From: Magnolia sinica
Taxonomy: Eukaryota > Streptophyta > Magnoliopsida > Magnoliales > Magnoliaceae
Length of the DNA: 64,000 nt
Direction: 5' to 3'
Assembly: GCF_029962835.1 (NCBI RefSeq)
Contig: NC_080591.1
Location: 38,447,501-38,511,500, forward strand
Shown: positions 56,800-64,000 of the stretch, piece by piece
Position numbering within the stretch: position 1 is the stretch's first letter
Layout of the letters: the number at the start of each line of letters is the position of its first letter
The notes under the pieces: generated by a model
Seen by the model: only the letters and a program-made list of their open reading frames with translations
Database searches by the model: none
Told to the model about the DNA's origin: nothing
Translations under genes and position numbers: made by a program

Positions 56800-57460
56800 A
56801 AGATTCACTATCTCACTTAGAATTCCACCCCCTCATAAACAATGCATCAGTGGAGACCCCCATGCTATCGTTTTTCTTTCTCAGTACCTTTCCCTAAAAG
56901 GTTGAAATAACGGTATCAACACTAAGGGATGATTTACCGATGCACAACGTATCTTTAAAAGACTCATATGAAGGTGGGAGAGAACTCAATAAGATGCAGG
57001 CTTGATCTTGATCTTTGATCACTTCCTCCACATCTAGCAGTTTGCATATCATCTTATTAAAGTTACTGATGTGGGCCTCAACATCTCCTCCCTCTGCCAT
57101 CTTAAAGTTAAACAACTACAACTTCATGTGCAGGCGATTTTCAAGGGACTTCTTCGCATATATGTCATCTAACTTTGTTCACAAACATGATGCAAATTTC
57201 TCTCACATGACCTTATAGAGGACCTCATCCATTAGACACAATTGGGTTTAGGTTCTCACTTTCTTATCCAGTTTGTCTATTCATTGTCTTCCATAGATTT
57301 TGATCGTTTCTCAAGAACCTCATTCAATTCTTACTGAACTAATAGGCCAATCATCTTGACATTTTATAATTCAAAATTGTTTTTCCCGAAGTTTTTCTCA
57401 ACATCATACTTAGGATTAGCAGCCATTGATGCTCACTTTCGGATTCAAGCCTGCGCTCCA
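56800..57460 (-). pseudogene. copia gag N-terminal region
   Basis: 56894-57115 reads MFNFKMAEGGDVEAHISNFNKMICKLLDVEEVI, DQACILLSSLPPSYESFKDTL and VDTVISTF, the UBN2-type gag core. The rest towards the PBS is broken by stops. Confidence 0.78.
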
Positions 57461-57465
57461 ACGTT

Positions 57466-57478
57466 ATCTCTAATACCA
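57466..57478 (-). promoter_or_regulatory. Primer binding site, tRNA-iMet type (minus-strand copia)
   Basis: Minus-strand TGGTATTAGAGAT, one change from TGGTATCAGAG in the core, 2 bp inside the 5' LTR. Confidence 0.82.
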
Positions 57479-57480
57479 CT

Positions 57481-57768
57481 TGTTCGGGGACCATGAAAGC
57501 AGACAGAGATGAATCAAGAGAAGTAAGGTAAAAGCACACAAAGATGAATCAAGTGAAGTAATCCAATCACATTCATCAAGCACAATGCAAACACAGTGAA
57601 TTTAATGTGGAAAAACCCTTTCAGGAAAAAACCACGGTACAAAGCAACAGCTGACAGATGATCACTATGAAACTAGAAATTATAAGAGTTTAGAGAATAG
57701 CCGATTCGAAAAGCATCGAATCACCCCAAGCTACACCCTTGAAACCCTAGGCACGAATTGGAAAGCTC
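57481..57768 (-). repeat. Truncated 5' LTR of the minus-strand copia
   Basis: Matches 53124-53370 and stops at GAATTGGAAAGCTC, leaving about 288 of 705 bp. Contains a short tandem duplication of AGATGAATCAAG(A/T)GAAGTAA. The palindromic motif array is absent because it lies in the missing part. Confidence 0.8.
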
Positions 57769-58706
57769 TTAGAAGAGCAGGTAGAGACAATGTACTGTGT
57801 GATGAGTCTGGTATTCCTCTGTTAGTGTTACCTTTCAAAAAAGAAAAGGAAAAAAAATTAAAATTAAAAATCTAACCATTTACTCCATTTCACTTCAACC
57901 ATCCACTAAATTGGATGGACGGGTGATCAAATCAGTATAATATTTTCCTTATGATCAATCAAAATTAGGGTTTGTAATCGGGATGATTTACTTATAGTTA
58001 CTTTTTTCTGACAGGTATGTAATTTCTTAGCGCTCGAGTATCAACCAACACACTATGCAGGAGTATGAATGAGAACGCTATAAGGTACATTACTCCTGGT
58101 CGTATTTGGACATTTAGACAGATCAATAGATTGATCAAAAACGTTCGTTAATTTTAGAACACATTTCATGGGCTATCATGCAAAAAAAAAAAATACACTG
58201 AACAGATGATCCATACCATCATTAAGTGTGGTCTAATTTTTTTTGTAGCCATTCTTTTTCCAAGCCGTGGATGGAATGGTTACGATTGCCTAACAAAAAT
58301 TATTCTTTAGAATCATAAGCAATCCATGATGGTCCCTAACAAATAAATTATTCGAATTGTTGATTGGACATATGTTGTTTTATAAATGATCTTGATCGTC
58401 CATCTTTAATCTCATTACTCAAATAGTTAAACTTGTTAGATCAGTGTGATGCTTTTATTGTAGCCTAAGAGACATGCGTTAGACCCAATGAACAGTCTAG
58501 ATCAATGGGTTGAACTGTCTAAGTGTCCAAATGTAACTTGGAGCACTATAACGTATTCCTCCATAGAAAAAGCATTTATTTATTTTTGGGGTGACCCACC
58601 TGCTTCTTTTTCTTTGGAATTTGGTTGTACCCATATTCTATTGACTCGAGGAGTTGAGAGTTGTTCAAACCACCGCATTTCGTTGACAAAGAAGTGCTTT
58701 TTTTTT

Positions 58707-58756
<50 letters not shown>

Positions 58757-59290
58757 ACGCACGCACACCCCCACACACTCACGCCGTAGTGGGATTTCAC
58801 CACCAATGGATACTCGAACCCTTAACCGGGTGTTGAAACTCCCGAGCAAGAGCAAGGATCCAGACAAAGAAGTGCTATTTAAATCAATGGTGCATCCACC
58901 GTACACGTGGCAGAGACGTATAAAAATTCAATCCAGACCTTACAAATTGTATGCCACAATGTAAATGGGGCCGGGCGGAGGATTACTGGCAGCTGTTGAA
59001 AAGCTAGCTGAGTAAGATTTTTGTCTTAGTTGGATATATTTTCTCTATCCTCATGCACGCAGTGATAGTCCCATGGTCATGCACATAGCCCATACACATG
59101 CGGCAGATATGTACTTCAATCCAAACCGTCAAACTGGTTGGCCCCACTCTAAACATAAACTGATTAGAAGATCTTAAGATCCTGTCAATGGACATCATTC
59201 AGATGAACTTGTTAAATATTTTACTCATCTTGGACCGTTCATTTCAGGTAAGAAACCTGGGATTCTGTACCACCGTTTCATGGGAGCAGA
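57769..59290. other. No gene seen; AT-rich spacer with (TA)n microsatellite
   Basis: No transposon protein or LTR end recognised. A (TA)n run of about 22 units lies at 58709-58753, next to CACGCACGCACACCCCCACAC. GTAGTGGGATTTCACC and CTCGAACCC nearby resemble common interspersed repeats, but no boundaries are visible. Confidence 0.5.
58709..58753. repeat. (TA)n microsatellite
   Basis: Uninterrupted TA dinucleotide run. Open frames on both strands over it are artefacts of the repeat. Confidence 0.97.
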
Positions 59291-59779
59291 TTAGCGGTTA
59301 CCCGAGTAACACCTTAGTGGGTGTTACCCTTACCGCCTGGGGCCCACCATAATGAATTTGTTTCATATCCGAGCCGCCCATCCATTTTCTCAGCTCATTT
59401 AAGCACGTTATCTGAAAATTTAAGAAGATCCAAATCTCTGGTGGACTACAACACTGGAAAAAGTGAATAATTATTAAAAACGTTTTTAGGCCATAAAAGT
59501 TTTGGATTAAGCTAATTTTTTGTATTTTCCTTTCATCCCGTTCTCGTTGACCTTATTATAAGGTTGGATGGAAAATAAACATTATGTATCTTCTTAAAGT
59601 GGTGGTGTGGATCACCTGAGATTTTGATATGATTAATTTTTAGGACCACGAACTTTAATGGGCAGAAAAAACGAATGGACAGACTGGATATATATATATA
59701 TATATCATCAATATATATATATATCATCAAGATGGGCCCTACGGTAAAGGTAACACCCACTGGGCTGTTACCGGTAACT
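59291..59779. mobile_element. Non-autonomous DNA element with long terminal inverted repeats (copy 2)
   Basis: Left arm 59291-59353 (GGTTACCCGAGTAACACC...GTGGGTGTTACCCTTACCG...GGGCCCACCATAATG) pairs with right arm 59722-59779 (CATCAAGATGGGCCCTACGG, then AAAGGTAACACCCACT and GGTAACTAG). Inner sequence also pairs loosely. 489 bp, same family as 51610-52140. It contains a (TA)n run with a duplicated ATCATCA spacer (59690-59728). Confidence 0.78.
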
Positions 59780-59789
59780 AGAGGGTCTC

Positions 59790-60092
59790 GGTTAGCTCAC
59801 TCAACTCGACTCCAAAAAGCTTGATTCGACTCGGTGCTGAGTTCGAGCCAAGTCGAGCTGTTTAGCTCGAAAATGAGTTCGAGCTGAGTTCAAGCTGGCC
59901 CCAGCTCGACTCAACTCAGATCGAATCCAGCTCGAACTCGGCTCTACTCGATTTGACTCAACTCGACTCGGTACAAGGGTATATAAACTCTTTTAAAAAC
60001 TTTAACCTAAGCCCCTTACCCTTCTCAACCCGGACAAACCCACGCCCCTAAACCCTTACCCTTCTCAACCCACGCCTGACTGCCCGAGCTCC

Positions 60093-60143
<51 letters not shown>

Positions 60144-60505
60144 GTCTCTCCCTCTCTCAGCCTATCAGCCACCTACTGCACCGGCACCGCTCACTCGAGC
60201 TCTCCAACCACCTCTCCCTCTCTAGCCTATCAGCCACCTGCTGCACCGGCACCGCTCACTTGAGCTCTCTGACCGCCTCTCCCTCTCCCTCTCTCACCTG
60301 TCAACCAATTGCGAGGCTGCGCCGCTCGCCCAAGGCCCCGGCCCCCGAGTTCTCCCTCTCCCTGTCGCCTGCTCAGCTCACCCTTGCTCAACTGTCCGGT
60401 CGCCCCCTGCTTGACTGTCATGCGGGTGCGGCCCCTGCCCTATCCGGTTGCCCTTATTTGACTATCTGGTGATCCCTGTCCTGCCCAGTCGCCCCTTCTC
60501 AACTG
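59790..60505. repeat. TCGA-rich block, CT microsatellite and GC-rich tandem repeats
   Basis: 59790-59982 consists of overlapping CTCGACTC, GAGCTCGA and GAGTTCGAGC motifs. TATATAAAC follows at 59981-59989, then C-rich leader-like sequence, a (CT)n tract (60091-60142) and two ~64-bp tandem units (from 60160 and 60224; shared GCCTATCAGCCACCT.CTGCA and GGCACCGCTCACT). After these come three degenerate GTCGCCCC...TGACTGT units to 60505. The 70-codon frame at 60260-60472 has repeat-like composition and no domain. Confidence 0.65.
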
Positions 60506-62187
60506 TATAATACCCTGAACTTTTCAATACTCGAGTATTGAAAGTACTTGAGTGTTACCATAAATTTTAACTTAGTATGTACATGTGTATGATACTAATC
60601 TAGTTATCCTAACCCTACATCCATTCTCCAACACAAATCTGACCGTTGAGAATAATCTTCATTCATAAATCAAGCCATCTGACTATTGATTTTGAGATAG
60701 GATCATTATATATCCAAGTATTCTCACTTGTCCATCATAACCAATCGTTCAGTCAACTATTCACTACTAGGTAAAGATATCTGACCGTCTACTCTGAGTT
60801 TGGACCACTTGATCATAGTAAACTAGTCACTTGATCTCAACATCCACTCGTACACATATCAAATTAAGATTCTGATCCATTCATCTTCTTCACCACCTAT
60901 GAATATGCTTAACCTACCATCAAATCTACAATCTGAGAAACTTATACATGTGAACAAGTCACTTAAATCTAATGGTATACATGTTCTACCTCATGATTAC
61001 TCCAAAAACTCACTTGTGATCATCCGTTTACAAAACTAACCGTACACCCACTTACATACATGATCAGAATACTAACCATCAAGTTTTTTCTATTTTTAAC
61101 ATGTCATCTAACTATCCATTATATTGGTTGATATATGTACATTCCCTTAATTAGTTTGGTGAATAATTTCTTATTCATAATGATTTAGATATAAGTTCTT
61201 TTGTAAAAATTACTTAGAAACGTGCCTACAACTATGTAGAATCATTAGATTTTTCAAAACTCTCATATCAACAATAATTACGAAAATGTCATTAACTTAA
61301 ACCCCTGAATTCTAGATGACTTGGTTCCCACGATCCGTTTGATGTGTAATTTTATACAATGCCTATTTTTCATAAATTAACCATACATGTCAAATTCTAG
61401 CCCTTATTTCATTGTAAAAGTGACCCGATTAACAAATTAGCCCCTTAACCGTTGATTTTGATGTCCATCGAGTGGAGAAACCTTATCGGTAGTTGTAGTA
61501 GGATATTTTCTTTCATATGAAAGACTTGGATTGCCCATCACATGGACCAACTGTAAAATATGAAGACCTCACTTTGGTAGGTTTTTCTTTAGGCACGAAG
61601 TTTTCTTGTTAAGGCCTACCAACTCCTTATAAATCTGGATCTTCCAATTTAACCACTTTCTACAATCCATCGCAACTCAAATTTGGACCACACTTTACTC
61701 TCATATGACTACAAGGTTATACAGAATTTAGGCCCCGATCTATGATCTTACACTGTTGAAGGTTAAAGCCAGTTTATTCATTTTGGTACAAAAGGTGAAA
61801 TTTTAGATTTAAGCTTTTTCCATTATCAATCAACCACCAAATTTTGTCCAACCGTTTACCTACCCTGACTATATATTTTTTCTAAAATTGGGCCCTAATC
61901 ATTAAGTGTGGACCATTAATTGAGATCAAATTCGTTTTAGCACTCGTTAGGAGAATTTTAAAGATAGGTCAATCTAACTTTCGGATCACCAAGAAAATTA
62001 TATACGCCGGCCCTATTCGATGACCCTGATACAATGAATGAATTAGATTTAAAGAAAGATCGTCAGAAAATGGAAAATTAGATAAACCCAATCCAAGTGG
62101 GATGAGAAATACAATTCTCTCACATGCCCACTCCTTTTAAAAGGGGTATGGTGCCCTTCTCCATTCACACGCCCACCAACGTCCAAG

Positions 62188-62188
<1 letters not shown>

Positions 62189-62226
<38 letters not shown>

Positions 62227-62285
62227 AAGAAAAAAAAAAGAAAGAAAGAAAGAGAAGAAGAAGGAGAAAGAGAAGGAGAAGCCTA
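62189..62285. repeat. (GA)n microsatellite and purine-rich tract
   Basis: About 17 GA units followed by A/G-only sequence, inside LTR X; mirrored as a pyrimidine tract at 29205-29310. Confidence 0.95.
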
Positions 62286-62789
62286 AACGCCCTCTTCTTT
62301 CTCCGTATGTATGGTGTTTCCCTCTTGCTCAAGCGATGTCGTGATTCATGTGGAAGCTTTTCATGTATAAGCTTTCCTACATGGATATTTACCTAGGGTT
62401 TAGATTTAAGGCTAAGGTGAGGGATTCCTTTAAGCTTATATTAACTTGAGTTGGTTTGATTCATTCTGTTCCCTCACATGATTTGAATCCTTCTTGCAAA
62501 TATTTAATTTACCAGCATAAATTATTTATCATTTAGGAATAATGGTTAAGGTGTGATGTTAATTATGCATAATCTTTCTGAATTTATGTAAGGGTTTTTT
62601 CTTTAAGCTTGCATTAATTTAAGTTGATACGAATTATCTTGCCTTTTACATACTTTTATGATATTATAATTCTCTCCTTACAATTGTTAATTTACTACCA
62701 ACAACTATTTATCCTTGGGAATTATGGCATGATATTAATTATGAGTGATCTTCATTATTTTTATGTAAGGTGATGGATACAAGCCTTGC

Positions 62790-63000
62790 CCTTACCTTTA
62801 CCAATTTTGTTGAGTTAGCCCTTACTACTCTTCTCTTTGTTGAGTTGGTCATTGCCACTCTCCTCGTTATTGAATTGGCCATTGCCACTCTCTTCTTTTT
62901 TGAGCTAGCCATTATTGTTCTCCTCTTTGTTGAGTTGGCCATTGTCACTCTCCTCTTTGTTGAGTCAGTCATTGCTACTTTTTTCTTTATTTTATTAGCC
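62790..63000. repeat. ~33-bp tandem array in second LTR X
   Basis: Six to seven units of TTGTTGAGTTGGCCATTGCCACTCTC type. It keeps a hydrophobic open frame on the plus strand purely through its period (a multiple of three), mimicking a membrane protein. Confidence 0.88.
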
Positions 63001-63307
63001 TTATGTTATCTACCTTTATGGATTGGGCATGTGCCTTGGAATTCCAAAACCCCCATAATTCAATTTATTTTATCTTTCGTGCAAGCGATGTATTAAAGGT
63101 ATCACAACTAGTGATTCAAATATTTATCGTAGACATAATGTGTTACGAGTAGCGGCCCTTTAGGTCGGCACGTAATTCTATGGATTGGTTGGCGTGGTAC
63201 ACAATCGATATAAGTAAATCATTATGCATGTTATATCACTTTTCGGGACTAGATGTCACAAATAATCGTTCCATGAACACATCATGTTACGTAAATCCCC
63301 CAACCGC

Positions 63308-64000
63308 TGTAACGTCTCGGAAAAATCCATACAAGGACCCGTGTACCGCCTCAGGCAGAAATTACCCAGGATCAAAACCTTTAGAAAATTAGGTTAATGT
63401 TAGCAAGTGCTAAACTAGAGTGCTTGTGAAATTAGCATTAATCACTTTAAATATGATCTGCAAGACTAAAATGTGCAGAATCATTGACGCTACATAACCC
63501 TGAAAACTAGAATCCATCCTTAAACCCGATTGCTCTCGGGAGCACACCGAAACTCCGTATTGGACCTAGACCGCACGTCGAAAGTTCGATTTTTCCAAAA
63601 CTATACATTTATGACTGCATTACTGGACTTGACAACCCCCTCAGAAATTAAGTCTTAATTGTGTCTAGAAATACACAACTTGAGCCCGGAGCGAAGAGTG
63701 TCAGAAACGTGAAAATATTTAGAAATAAAAATCTGAATTTTAAGTAATCTGAGTCGTGTCGCTTGCAGGCCAAATATAATGATTCAGACCGTCAGAATCT
63801 GACCCAAATACACCCTCGGATCAGGAGAAATGTCCCTCACATGTCGATGTACTTGTGGCCCTGATCGAGTGACCGTGACAGTTGAACTGAAACTGGTCCG
63901 CCACGACTGATCTGTAAATCCGATCGGAATGAAAACTCAGCCTAACTTAGATCCATGGTCAGGGAGCTCAAGTCCGACCGCACGTGGAAAAGGGGCCATC
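63308..64000 (+). mobile_element. Second LTR 'Y' (partial, runs off the window)
   Basis: Begins TGTAACGTCTCGGAAAA and is colinear with the reverse complement of 13560-14224 (GTGTCGCTTG, CGGATCAGG, CACGACTGATCTGTAAATCC and GACCGCACGTGGAAAAGG blocks). Inserted in LTR X; the left candidate duplicate is ACCGC at 63303-63307, the right one is outside. Confidence 0.83.

Larger units (their letters stand above)
53124..57768 (-). mobile_element. Deleted Ty1/copia element (Tork-like)
   Basis: Minus strand: truncated 5' LTR 57481-57768, iMet-type PBS 57466-57478, gag 56800-57460, zinc knuckle and protease 56530-56794, integrase 55420-56482, RT 54463-55080, RNase H about 54000-54453, PPT and 3' LTR 53124-53828. 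The frame is broken in most domains and the first half of RT is deleted. Lineage is judged from LTR size and gag/RNase H wording only. Confidence 0.82.
60506..63307 (+). mobile_element. Second LTR 'X', opposite orientation, interrupted at right
   Basis: Starts TATAATACCCTGAAC and runs colinear with the reverse complement of 27704-34965 (CTAGTTATCCTAACC block, GA-rich tract at 62189-62285, tandem array 62790-63000, CATCATGTTACGTAAATCCC). At 63307 it stops at CCAACCGC, which in the other copy continues as CCAACCGCGTG (reverse of 28388-28398), because LTR Y was inserted. No coding domain. Confidence 0.82.

Noticed and set aside
58488..58906. Short frames over the TA microsatellite
   Set aside because: IYIYIY runs come from the dinucleotide repeat.
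60260..60472. 70-codon plus-strand frame and its minus-strand partner in GC-rich sequence
   Set aside because: Composition follows the tandem GC-rich and CT-rich repeats; no start context or domain.
62770..63096. Possible multi-pass membrane protein gene on the plus strand
   Set aside because: It is a ~33-bp tandem repeat within LTR X; the inverted copy at 28725-28915 confirms the repeat nature.

Overview
The window looks like heterochromatic, repeat-filled nuclear DNA of a flowering plant. It holds plant Ty3/gypsy lineages (Athila, Tat, chromovirus-like), a Sirevirus-type Ty1/copia element, a Tork-like Ty1/copia element, plant-type splice signals, long LTRs opening with TG and closing with CA, and widespread C-to-T decay. 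Recurrent segments rich in GGCCCACC and ATGGACGG resemble repeats I associate with magnoliids; that is recollection, not a test. I found no convincing host gene, tRNA, rRNA or CRISPR array. Almost every long open frame is a fragment of a transposon protein or a by-product of a repeat.

Layout. The backbone from 7150 to 51125 is one decayed Tat-lineage Ty3/gypsy element on the minus strand: 5' LTR 50404-51125, PBS, gag, protease, RT, RNase H, integrase, an oppositely transcribed accessory gene (plus strand, 7908 to 35659), PPT at 7264-7275 and the start of its 3' LTR at 7150-7263. Six insertions have broken it up. (1) An Athila element on the minus strand fills 1-7149 and sits in the Tat 3' LTR. 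(2) Solo LTR Z, 8324-26677 (duplication GAGAG), sits in the accessory gene and was itself hit by (3) a three-LTR Sirevirus copia at 8670-23547 (duplication GGTTC). One LTR of that copia was hit by (4) solo LTR Y at 11107-14224 (duplication TTTGA). (5) Solo LTR X, 27704-34965 (duplication GGGTA), carries a younger solo LTR A at 30847-34883 (duplication GTACG). (6) A complete non-autonomous element with two 4.1-kb LTRs around only 378 bp, 41020-49640 (duplication CATGC), splits the Tat gag.

From 51126 to 64000 the sequence holds two terminal-inverted-repeat elements of one family (51610-52140 and 59291-59779), a deleted copia on the minus strand (53124-57768), a low-repeat island (52141-53123), a TCGA-rich and pyrimidine-rich stretch (59790-60505), and a second X LTR (60506-63307) interrupted by a second Y LTR that runs off the window.

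The coding parts are relics. Gag, protease, RT/RNase H and integrase domains are readable in four elements, but each carries stops, frameshifts, deletions or changed catalytic residues. Many stops sit at conserved Trp or Gln codons, as expected from deamination of methylated cytosine. The observations most worth follow-up are the non-autonomous giant-LTR element, the antisense gene with its own TATA box, intron and poly(A) signal, the three-LTR copia, and arrays of short palindromic motifs in the LTRs of both copia elements.
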